DNA of 18,783 nt from positions 1-18,783 of the forward strand of contig JAKFEY010000079.1 of assembly GCA_036675475.1 (NCBI GenBank), in the 5' to 3' direction. The position numbers and the translations under genes are program-made. The DNA is from JALYRV01 sp036675475. GTDB lineage: Bacteria; Acidobacteriota; Vicinamibacteria; Vicinamibacterales; SCN-69-37. This document shows positions 1-5,932 of the stretch, piece after piece; positions within the stretch are counted from its first letter, which is position 1, and the number at the start of each line of letters is the position of its first letter. The notes under the pieces are model-generated. The model was not told where the DNA came from. It saw only the letters and a program-made list of their open reading frames with translations, and ran no database searches.

Positions 1-2
1 TG

Positions 3-473
3 ATGCGCCGGCTCGATCCGTCGCTGCCCATCTTCAATCTGCAGACGATGGAGGCGAGGATGAGCGATTCGCTGTTCACCGACCGCCTGCTGGCGACGCT
101 GTCGACGGCGTTCGGGGTGATCGCTACGCTGCTCGCGGCCATCGGGCTCTACGGCGTCATGAGCTACGCCGTGGCGCGGCGGCGCAAGGAGATTGGCGTG
201 CGCATGGCGCTCGGCGCCGACGCCGGCCAGGTGCAGCGCATGGTGCTCGGCGAAATCTCGGTGATGGCCGCCGCCGGCATCGTCATCGGACTAGGCGCGG
301 CGATCGGCCTCGGCGAGCTGGTGAAGTCGGCGCTGTTCGGCATGTCGCCGCTCGATCCGATCGCGCTCATCGGCGCGGTGGTGCTGCTGTCGGCGGTGAT
401 CTTCGTCGCGGGCTGGGTGCCCGCGCGCAAGGCGTCGCGCATCGAGCCGCTTCGCGCCCTCAGGGCAGAATAG
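3..473 (+). CDS. ABC transporter permease of the ADOP/MacB-FtsX type (5' partial)
   Basis: Only the last ~156 residues are inside the window; the reading frame is open at the left edge, so the ATG at position 3 is probably internal. The visible part is the C-terminal FtsX-like domain. One membrane helix lies around residues 28-55, followed by the cytoplasmic loop with the family motif RRKEIGVRMALGA (about 60-72). Two further hydrophobic segments follow (about 86-110 and 118-140). It ends in ARKASRIEPLRALRAE, the C-terminus expected for MacB/ADOP permeases. The complete ADOP protein at 10172-12613 ends the same way (VDTVRALRVE). By family knowledge these inner-membrane proteins undergo mechanotransmission powered by a MacB-like ATPase, but no ATPase gene is visible. 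Substrate unknown. The family call is firm; assignment to ADOP rather than plain MacB rests on the second copy nearby. Confidence 0.85.
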   Translation: MRRLDPSLPIFNLQTMEARMSDSLFTDRLLATLSTAFGVIATLLAAIGLYGVMSYAVARRRKEIGVRMALGADAGQVQRMVLGEISVMAAAGIVIGLGAAIGLGELVKSALFGMSPLDPIALIGAVVLLSAVIFVAGWVPARKASRIEPLRALRAE

Positions 474-477
474 TGAT

Positions 478-1113
478 GTGACCCTTCGTGACCTGGAGCG
501 GCTGCTGTCAGCGCGCCTGACGCAGCCGCTTCCCGGCGCCACCGCGCACCTGAAGCTGGTGCCGCAGCCGCCGCGCGGCGGATGGCAGCCGGGCGTGATT
601 CCCGCCACCGTGAGGCCTGCCGCTGCCCTGGCGCTGATCTATGAGGATGCCGGCGGCATTCTGCGCATGCCGCTGACGCTGCGCACCTCGACCCTTCCCC
701 ACCACGCCGGACAAATCAGCTTGCCGGGCGGCGCCGTCGATCCGGGCGAAAGCATCGAGGACGCCGCGCTGCGCGAAGCGCGCGAGGAGATCGGCGTCGA
801 GCCGTCGCGCGTGCGGGTGCTGGGCGCGCTGACGCCGGTACACGTGCTGGTCAGCAATTTCGGGCTCAGCCCGGTGCTCGGCGTCACCGACGCGCGGCCG
901 GACTTCAGCGCGCACGCGCCCGAAGTGGACCGCATCCTCGAGATCGACCTCGAGCGCTTGTGCGACGCGTCGTGCCTGCGCACCGGCGTGCGCATGCGCG
1001 ACGGCAAGATCGTCAACTATCCCTACTTCCATCTTGAAGAGGCGCAGGTCTGGGGCGCGACCGCCATGGTGCTGGCTGAGATTGGCGACCTGCTGCAGGC
1101 CTTGAAGGATTGA
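478..1113 (+). CDS. Nudix hydrolase, CoA pyrophosphatase (NudL/YeaB-like)
   Basis: This 211-aa protein has a perfect Nudix box at residues 85-107, with G85, E91, R99, E100, E103, E104 and G106. E103 and E104 are the expected divalent-metal ligands. Just upstream, residues 74-85 read PHHAGQISLPGG, which matches the extra signature (HAGQ...PGG) of the CoA-pyrophosphatase subgroup. Such enzymes hydrolyse CoA or acyl-CoA to 3',5'-ADP and phosphopantetheine in the cytoplasm. Length is close to that of NudL (about 190-210 aa). The start is the GTG at 478, four bases after the permease stop; an ATG at 476 runs straight into a stop. There is no strong Shine-Dalgarno sequence, so translation is probably coupled to the upstream gene. 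CoA specificity is inferred from the motif only; nucleotide substrates remain possible. Confidence 0.9.
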   Translation: MTLRDLERLLSARLTQPLPGATAHLKLVPQPPRGGWQPGVIPATVRPAAALALIYEDAGGILRMPLTLRTSTLPHHAGQISLPGGAVDPGESIEDAALREAREEIGVEPSRVRVLGALTPVHVLVSNFGLSPVLGVTDARPDFSAHAPEVDRILEIDLERLCDASCLRTGVRMRDGKIVNYPYFHLEEAQVWGATAMVLAEIGDLLQALKD

Positions 1114-1141
1114 CGCCGGAGGCGTAGACTCCGCCGCACAC

Positions 1142-1498
1142 GTGCGGCGCTTGCTTGCGATCGCCCTCGGCGGAATGACCGTGTTGCTGCTGGCCGCGGC
1201 GACGGCGTCCCGCTACGACGTGTTCGACCCACCCGCCCGCAACCCCGACATTCTGCCGGCCATGATCGGCCCGGCCGAGTGGAAGGTCACGCGGAGATAC
1301 AGCGTCAATCGCGTGCTGATCGTCGAAGGCGAATGCCGCGATCGCGACAGCGCCGCCGACATCGCCAGGTCGATCGTGGACCGGTCGAGCGAAGCGTATG
1401 ACGAGGTGCTCGTCTACGTTCGCGCGCCCGGCGATCGCGCGCACGCGCGGCGCGTGCAGTGGACGAAGGCGACCGGCTATCGCTTACTGGATTTCTGA
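1142..1498 (+). CDS. Small membrane-anchored or exported protein, unknown function
   Basis: This 118-aa protein is not recognised. Residues 1-22 (MRRLLAIALGGMTVLLLAAA, then TA) look like an uncleaved signal anchor or a signal peptide: two arginines followed by a long hydrophobic run. The remaining ~95 residues are soluble, of mixed alpha/beta character, with one cysteine in the segment VEGECRDRDSAADIAR and no recognisable catalytic motif. The start is the GTG at 1142, the first start codon in the frame after the Nudix stop. A GGAGG at 1118-1122 is too far away (19 nt) to serve it well. A TANNNT-like element, tagact at 1125-1130, could be a -10 box. The gene ends one base before the convergent peptidase gene ends. 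The DNA composition matches that of its neighbours, which supports it being a real gene. Confidence 0.65.
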   Translation: MRRLLAIALGGMTVLLLAAATASRYDVFDPPARNPDILPAMIGPAEWKVTRRYSVNRVLIVEGECRDRDSAADIARSIVDRSSEAYDEVLVYVRAPGDRAHARRVQWTKATGYRLLDF

Positions 1499-1499
1499 C

Positions 1500-2216
1500 T
1501 CAGGCGAGTTCTTTGCCATGCGCGCGCAACCAGGCTTTGGCCGCGCGGAAATCCGGGCACACCTGCTCGACCAGCTTCCAGAACGCCGGTGAATGATCGG
1601 CGCGCTTCAGGTGCATCAGCTCGTGCCACAGCACGTAGTCGCGCACCGAAGGCGGCATCAGCAGCAGGCGCCAGTTGAGCGCAATCGCGCCGCGCGTGGA
1701 GCACGACCCCCACCGCGAGCGCTGATCGCGCACGCTGATGCGCGCCACGCGCAGCCCGCCGTCGTGCGCGAGCTCCAGCAGCCTCGCGGGCAGCTCGCGC
1801 TTTGCCTGCACGCGCATCGCGCGGCGCAGCGCCTCCTGCGGATCCACGCCGGTCCTGAACGTCGCGCGGATGTCCGCGGCGCGCACGGCATTGCCCTCGA
1901 CCTCGATCGCCACCCGCTCGCCGCGGAGCCAAATCTCGCTGCCGGCCGTCCACGCGCTTGCCGACGACTCGGCCATGCGCCGCAGCCGCTCGCGCGCAAT
2001 CCACGCCAGGTGCTGCCCGGCAAACGCGCGCGCCTCGGCAATCGATCCCCACCGCGGCAGGGTCACGACGATGTCGGCGGTTGAGGTGACGCGCAGCACA
2101 TATCGCCGCGCGCGCCGGTTGCGCACGAGCCGGAGCGGCAGCGTCTGAGCGCCTGCCGCCAGCGGGACCACGGTCACTGCACCGCGTTCGCGAAGCAGGG
2201 GCAACGGCAACTGCAT
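1500..2216 (-). CDS. YgjP-like (M48/DUF45) zinc metallopeptidase
   Basis: This 238-aa protein carries the zinc motif HELMH at residues 198-202 within LWHELMHLKRADHS, with a third ligand candidate at H208. E199 is the presumed general base. The preceding block RWGSCS (168-173) and LNWRLLLMPPSVRDYVLWHE form the conserved core of the YgjP/DUF45 family, a SprT-like minimal gluzincin. No signal peptide or membrane segment is visible, so it should be cytoplasmic. The N-terminal ~150 residues are the usual beta-rich DUF45 half with many basic residues. The start is the ATG at 2216 (minus strand). Physiological substrates of this family are poorly known; neighbouring genes give no clue. It converges on the 118-aa gene with a 1-nt gap and no terminator hairpin between them. 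Confidence 0.9.
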   Translation of the reverse strand: MQLPLPLLRERGAVTVVPLAAGAQTLPLRLVRNRRARRYVLRVTSTADIVVTLPRWGSIAEARAFAGQHLAWIARERLRRMAESSASAWTAGSEIWLRGERVAIEVEGNAVRAADIRATFRTGVDPQEALRRAMRVQAKRELPARLLELAHDGGLRVARISVRDQRSRWGSCSTRGAIALNWRLLLMPPSVRDYVLWHELMHLKRADHSPAFWKLVEQVCPDFRAAKAWLRAHGKELA

Positions 2217-2276
2217 CGTATGTTCGGCATCGTACCAGAGCGCGCAAGAGCCGCAGATGAGTTGGGGGCTTCGGGT

Positions 2277-2373
2277 GATGTCCGGTGTTCCTCAGCGCCG
2301 CCGAGGCGAGTCGCGCCAAAGAGCGGTCGCTCCGACGTCTTTTTAGCGGCGTCGCCGAGGAACACCGGACATC
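2277..2373. repeat. Long imperfect inverted repeat (hairpin element 1)
   Basis: The left arm 2277-2293 (gatgtccggtgttcctc) is the exact reverse complement of 2357-2373. With two mismatches the pairing extends inward to 2303/2347, giving about 27-bp arms around a 43-nt loop. The loop contains a small secondary stem (gagcg 2321-2325 / cgctc 2328-2332) and a T5 run at 2340-2344. That run is not directly after the stem, so this is not a textbook terminator. It could act as a terminator for readthrough, as a structured RNA, or be a copy of a dispersed non-autonomous element. Confidence 0.75.
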
Positions 2374-2408
2374 GCCCTACGTCTGGACAGGGCGAGCGTT
2401 GAGCCTGT

Positions 2409-2495
2409 GGACGCGTCTCCGTTGAGCGGTCGTGGGACTTACATGCGCAGCAGAAACGTACCCGAGCATCGCGACCGCGCAACGGAGATGCGTCC
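2409..2495. repeat. Long imperfect inverted repeat (hairpin element 2)
   Basis: The 24-nt left arm 2409-2432 begins ggacgcgtctccgttg. It pairs with 2472-2495 (ending ggagatgcgtcc) at 22 of 24 positions, around a 39-nt loop. It lies only 35 nt downstream of hairpin element 1 and is unrelated to it in sequence. The mismatch pattern suggests an old palindromic element or a folded RNA rather than a protein-binding site. No T run follows it. Confidence 0.7.
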
Positions 2496-2588
2496 ATTGG
2501 CGTCCGCGAGAGAGGGAGCCAAGTAGTTGATGCATAGCGGTTTATCGTCCTGGAACCATTCGGATGCACCCGACGTCTAAGCCATGGT

Positions 2589-2608
2589 CTGCAAGCAAGT
2601 GCTTGCAG
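2589..2608. promoter_or_regulatory. Perfect 9-2-9 palindrome, putative TetR operator
   Basis: The sequence ctgcaagca-ag-tgcttgcag is perfectly palindromic with a 2-nt centre. It lies 54 nt upstream of the tetR GTG start, the classic place for an autoregulatory operator. TetR-family dimers usually bind palindromes of about this length. Occupancy would probably repress the whole tetR-tolC-MFP-RND operon until an efflux substrate binds the regulator. Binding is inferred from position and symmetry only. Confidence 0.65.
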
Positions 2609-2662
2609 CGACAGCGAAACACGCAGCCCTGCCCGGTTGCCCCCCAAGCAAGAGGTTTTGAA

Positions 2663-3310
2663 GTGAACGAACGACCCGATCTCACCCCAGAGGGACGGCC
2701 CAGCGAGGTGCGCGAGGCGCTGCTGCGGTCCACCGTGAAGCTGTTTGCCGAAGGCGGCACCAAAGCGGCGAGCACGCGGCGCATCGCGAAGGACGCGGGC
2801 GTGAACGAAGTCACGCTCTTCCGCCACTTCGGCAAGAAGGAAGATCTCATCTGCTCGGCAATGCGCTGGTTCGCGGATCAGAACCGCGTCGAGCCGCTGC
2901 CGGCCGCGCCCGTCCATCCCGAGCGCGAGCTCGTGGACTGGTGCCGCGAGCATCACCACCGCATGTATCAGCTGCGCACGCTGATTCGCACGTGCATGGC
3001 CGATCACCTCGAGCATCCCGATCGCAACTCGCCCACGCTGAAGCTGCCGGTGCAGATCAACAACGAGCTGTACGAGTACCTGCTGCGTGTGCGCGCGAGT
3101 GGCCTCGCGGCCGGCGCATGGGACGCGCGGTCCGCGGCCAACATGCTGATGGGCGCGCTCTTCTCGGACGCGATGGGCCGCGACGCGATGCCCGAGCGCT
3201 TCCCGAACTCGTCAGACGATGCGATTGCGCAGTACGTGCGGCTGCTGCTCGGCGCGATTGGCGCGCGGGAAGACGTGCAGAGCCCGGAGCTCGAAGTCCG
3301 CACCGCTTAG
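2663..3310 (+). CDS. TetR/AcrR-family transcriptional regulator of the efflux operon
   Basis: This 215-aa protein has an N-terminal TetR DNA-binding domain (residues ~15-62). The helix-turn-helix is at about 38-57 (STRRIAKDAGVNEVTLFRHF), followed by GKKEDLI, the usual end of the domain. Residues ~70-200 are the helical ligand-binding/dimerisation domain, with no cofactor signature. I chose the GTG at 2663 because AGAGG at 2651-2655 sits 7 nt upstream. It also gives a normal TetR N-terminus and leaves the palindrome 2589-2608 outside the gene. An in-frame ATG at 2564 would add 33 unrelated residues. The AGGAGG that serves the next gene starts on the last two bases of this gene's stop codon, implying translational coupling. 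The protein is inferred to be the local repressor of the pump. Confidence 0.9.
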   Translation: MNERPDLTPEGRPSEVREALLRSTVKLFAEGGTKAASTRRIAKDAGVNEVTLFRHFGKKEDLICSAMRWFADQNRVEPLPAAPVHPERELVDWCREHHHRMYQLRTLIRTCMADHLEHPDRNSPTLKLPVQINNELYEYLLRVRASGLAAGAWDARSAANMLMGALFSDAMGRDAMPERFPNSSDDAIAQYVRLLLGAIGAREDVQSPELEVRTA

Positions 3311-3314
3311 GAGG
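3309..3314 (+). promoter_or_regulatory. Shine-Dalgarno AGGAGG deciding the TTG start of the TolC-like gene
   Basis: A full AGGAGG overlaps the TetR stop codon (3308-3310) and lies 7 nt before TTG 3322. No ATG or GTG is available there, and translation from this TTG gives a clean signal peptide. Together these fix the start codon. Confidence 0.8.
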
Positions 3315-3321
3315 ATTCAGG

Positions 3322-4785
3322 TTGGCGCTCAGATCTCTGTTGGTAGTTGGTTTGCTCGTGCTCGCCGCGGTTCCGGGCTCGGCCCAGACGCGGCAGGTGC
3401 TCACGCTGGAAGAGGCGCTGCGCCTGGCCGGCGCGACGAGTGAGAACGTGGCCATCGCGGAAGCCGCCGTCGCGCGCGCCACCGGCGATCGCCTGCGGGC
3501 GAAAAGCCTCACGCGCCCGCAGCTCGCGGGCAGCGCGTCGTACGATCGCGCGCTCGCGTCCGAGTTCTCGGGCATCTTCGACTCGTCGGGCCCGCCCTGC
3601 CCCGCGCTCGACATCGACGCCACGCGCCCGCTGGCCGATCGCGTCGCCGAGATCGAGCGCGCGCTCGACTGCGGCGCCGTCGGCGGCTTCAGCCTCGGCG
3701 GCGGTGAAGGCGATGACGAGGGCGGCGGGCTGCCGTTCGGCCGCAAGAACACCTGGCGCGCCAACCTCACCTTCCAGCAGGGCGTGTACTCGGGCGGCCG
3801 CGTCGGCGCCGCGCGCGCGCTGGCCGAGGCCGGCTTTGCCGGCGCCGAAGCGGGCCTGAGCGCCGCGAAGGCGCAGCTCGCGCTCGACGTCACGCGCGCG
3901 TACTACGACGCCGCGCTTGCCGATCGCCTCGTGACGATCGCCGAGGCCAGCTACACGCAGGCCAACGCGCTCTTCGAGCAGGCCAAGACCATGTTCGAAG
4001 CGGGCAGCCGGCCCGAGTTCGAGCTGCTGCGCGCGCAGGTGGCGCGCGACAACCAGCAGCCCGTCGTGATTCGCTCGCGCTCGCAGCGCGACATCGCCTA
4101 TCTGCGTTTGCGTCAGCTGCTCGATCTGCCGGCCAACGCCGCGCTGCAGCTCGAAGCGGGCCTCGCCGAGGCCACGCTGCCGCCGCCCGCGCCATTTGCC
4201 GAGGCCCTCACGGCCGCGCAAACGGATCTCGCGCGGTCTGCCGTGCGCCAGGCCGAAGCGTCGGTCGCGCTCAGCGAAGCCGGCCTCGCCGTCGCGAAAG
4301 CCCAGAAAATGCCCACCGTCAGCATCGTCTCCAACCTTGGCGAGGTGGCGTATCCCGGCGGCGTGTTCCCCACGGACTGGCGTACCAACTGGACGGTGGG
4401 CGCGACGATGAGCGTGCCGATCCTGACGGGCGGGCGCCAGAAGGCGGACGAGATGGTGGCGGCGGCCGACGTGGCCGCGGCGCGCGCGCGGCTGCAGCAG
4501 ACGCGCGAGTTGAGCGCGCTCGATTCCGAGACCGCGCGGCAGGAGCTCGTGGCGGCCGAAGCGGCGTGGACGGCGAGCGCCGGCACCGTGGCGCAGGCGC
4601 GCCGCGCCTATGAAATTGCCGAACTGCGCTATCGCGAAGGCATCTCCACGCAGCTGGAGCTGGCCGACTCGCGCCTGGCGCTCGAATCTGCGGAAGCCAA
4701 CCGCGCGCAGGCCGCACGCGACGTGCAGGTGGCGCGCGCGCGCATCGCCCTGCTTCCGAATCTTCCTCTCTCGACGGGTCGTTAA
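3322..4785 (+). CDS. TolC-family outer-membrane efflux protein
   Basis: This 487-aa protein starts at a TTG with a perfect ribosome-binding site. Residues 1-21 are a signal peptide (hydrophobic LLVVGLLVLAAV, likely cleavage after GSA). The mature protein opens with VLTLEEALRLA, the standard start of the outer-membrane efflux protein (OEP) domain. Two OEP repeats follow: about 25-270 with RANLTFQQGVYSGGRVGAARA, and about 280-480 with SVPILTGGRQKADEMVAA and YRGIS-like YREGISTQLELADSRLALESAE. Long alpha-helical, Ala/Glu/Arg-rich segments form the periplasmic tunnel. Between beta strands of the first repeat there is an unusual insertion (residues ~85-145) with C93, C117 and a Gly/Asp/Glu-rich patch. 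It should trimerise and dock with the downstream membrane-fusion protein and pump. The gene lies 11 nt after tetR and 4 nt before the fusion-protein gene. Confidence 0.92.
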   Translation: MALRSLLVVGLLVLAAVPGSAQTRQVLTLEEALRLAGATSENVAIAEAAVARATGDRLRAKSLTRPQLAGSASYDRALASEFSGIFDSSGPPCPALDIDATRPLADRVAEIERALDCGAVGGFSLGGGEGDDEGGGLPFGRKNTWRANLTFQQGVYSGGRVGAARALAEAGFAGAEAGLSAAKAQLALDVTRAYYDAALADRLVTIAEASYTQANALFEQAKTMFEAGSRPEFELLRAQVARDNQQPVVIRSRSQRDIAYLRLRQLLDLPANAALQLEAGLAEATLPPPAPFAEALTAAQTDLARSAVRQAEASVALSEAGLAVAKAQKMPTVSIVSNLGEVAYPGGVFPTDWRTNWTVGATMSVPILTGGRQKADEMVAAADVAAARARLQQTRELSALDSETARQELVAAEAAWTASAGTVAQARRAYEIAELRYREGISTQLELADSRLALESAEANRAQAARDVQVARARIALLPNLPLSTGR

Positions 4786-4789
4786 TCAG

Positions 4790-5932
4790 ATGTCCAAGAT
4801 CACCAAATCACCAGATCGTCGTCAGATCACCAGATCACGAGATCGCCAGATCACCACATTCATCGCGGCAGGCGTCCTGATCGCCGCCTCCTTCACCGCC
4901 GCGTGCAGCAACGACTCGGCGCCTGAGGCGGCCGCGGCGCCCGTGCCCGTGTCGGTCACGCGCGACTCGGTTGCCACCGTCGCCATTGCCGAGATGCAGA
5001 CGGGACCGCGCCTGTCGGGCCAGCTGGCTCCAGCGCGCGAAGCCACCGTGCGCGCGGAAGTCGGCGGCGCCATCACGGCGCTGAGTGTGGAAGAAGGACG
5101 CCCGGTTGCGCGCGGCGCGGCTGTCGGCCGCATCGAGGCGCGCGATCTGCAGTCCGGCGTCTCGTCGGCGGAGATCGGCGTGTCGTCGGCGCAGACCGCG
5201 CTCAAGATCGCGACAACCGATGCCGCGCGCGTCGAAGCGCTCGTCAAGGGCGGCGCCATGGCGCAGCGCGATCTCGACATCGCGAACAACGCCGTGGCGG
5301 CCGCGCGCGCGCAGCTTGCCGCCGCCCAGTCGCGCCTGACTTCCGCGCGCCAGCAGATGAGCGACACGGTGCTCCGCGCGCCCATCTCCGGCATTGTCTC
5401 GACCAAGACCGCGAACGCGGGCGACGTGGTGCAGCCGGGCACGCCGCTCTTCACGGTCATCGATCCCTCGAGCATGCGTCTCGAAGCGTCGGTGACGTCG
5501 GACCAGCTCGCGCTGCTGCGCGTGGGCGCGCCGGTGGAGTTCACCGTGCGCGGCTATCCCGGCCAGACGTTCGAAGGCCGCATCGAGCGCATCAGCCCGG
5601 CGGCCGATCCCGTGACGCGCCAGGTGTCGATCTTCGTCACGATCCCGAACGCCGGCGGGCGCCTCATCGGGGGCCTGTTCGCGGAGGGCCGCGTCAACAG
5701 CGAAGTGCATCGCGCGCTGGTCGTGCCGCTCGGCGCGCTCGACGAAACGGGCGCGTCGCCGGCGGTGTCGCGCATCCGCGACAACAAGGTGGAGCGCGTG
5801 CCCGTGAAGGTCGGCGTCCGCGACAGCGAGCGCGAACTCGTCGAGATCACGGCGGGCCTGAACGACGGCGACCGCGTGCTCGTGGGCGCGGTGAAGTCGA
5901 TCGCCGCCGGCACCGTCATCGAGATCAAATAG
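4790..5932 (+). CDS. RND efflux membrane-fusion (periplasmic adaptor) lipoprotein
   Basis: This 380-aa HlyD/AcrA-like adaptor has a basic N-terminus (residues 1-21) encoded by an 8-bp tandem repeat. A hydrophobic stretch (22-38) and a lipobox ending FTAAC with C39 follow, so it is probably lipidated and anchored to a membrane. In order: first half of the lipoyl-like barrel-sandwich (~85-115, EVGGAITALSVEEGRPVARG), helical hairpin (~120-190, rich in Ala/Gln), second lipoyl half (~194-225, LRAPISGIVSTKTANAGDVV), beta-barrel (~226-300) and membrane-proximal domain to the C-terminus. Length is normal for the family. The start is ATG 4790, 4 nt after the TolC stop, without a clear Shine-Dalgarno sequence; coupling is likely. 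No other ATG, GTG or TTG lies in frame between the repeat and the lipobox. It bridges the RND pump and the TolC-like channel. Confidence 0.93.
   Translation: MSKITKSPDRRQITRSRDRQITTFIAAGVLIAASFTAACSNDSAPEAAAAPVPVSVTRDSVATVAIAEMQTGPRLSGQLAPAREATVRAEVGGAITALSVEEGRPVARGAAVGRIEARDLQSGVSSAEIGVSSAQTALKIATTDAARVEALVKGGAMAQRDLDIANNAVAAARAQLAAAQSRLTSARQQMSDTVLRAPISGIVSTKTANAGDVVQPGTPLFTVIDPSSMRLEASVTSDQLALLRVGAPVEFTVRGYPGQTFEGRIERISPAADPVTRQVSIFVTIPNAGGRLIGGLFAEGRVNSEVHRALVVPLGALDETGASPAVSRIRDNKVERVPVKVGVRDSERELVEITAGLNDGDRVLVGAVKSIAAGTVIEIK
4801..4859 (+). repeat. Degenerate 8-bp tandem repeat inside the MFP start region
   Basis: Seven 8-nt units (caccaaat, caccagat, cgtcagat, caccagat, cacgagat, cgccagat, caccacat) run head to tail, interrupted once by a 3-nt cgt at 4817-4819. 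They encode the basic segment TKSPDRRQITRSRDRQIT before the lipoprotein signal. The unit length is not a multiple of three, so gain or loss of one unit would shift the frame. Confidence 0.8.

Larger units (their letters stand above)
2217..2662. other. 446-nt non-coding region upstream of the efflux operon
   Basis: This is the only gap over 300 nt in the window. I see no convincing gene on either strand; open frames through it are shadows without start signals or family motifs. It is visibly less GC-rich than the flanking genes. It contains two long imperfect inverted repeats (arms 2277-2303/2347-2373 and 2409-2432/2472-2495) and the palindrome 2589-2608. It must hold the promoters of the divergent peptidase (starts at 2216) and of the tetR operon (starts at 2663). 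I could not find a convincing -35/-10 pair for either. Confidence 0.7.

Noticed and set aside
1115..1135. Small stem cggag/ctccg between the Nudix and 118-aa genes
   Set aside because: 5-bp stem without T run; better explained as GC-rich chance, and tagact inside it may instead be a -10 box.
2321..2344. Possible intrinsic terminator (small stem plus T5)
   Set aside because: The stem gagcg/cgctc is only 5 bp and lies 7 nt from the T run, so it is not a convincing terminator.
2564..2662. N-terminal extension of TetR from ATG 2564
   Set aside because: It adds 33 residues with no family similarity and covers the palindrome; GTG 2663 has a well-spaced ribosome-binding site.
2174..3016. Minus-strand 280-codon open frame across the non-coding region and tetR
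   Set aside because: It crosses both hairpin elements and opposes tetR, with no family motif; treated as chance.
2941..3321. Upstream extension of the TolC-like frame (open from 2941)
   Set aside because: It overlaps tetR in another frame, encodes Arg/Pro-rich shadow sequence and would bury the signal peptide; TTG 3322 with AGGAGG is far better.
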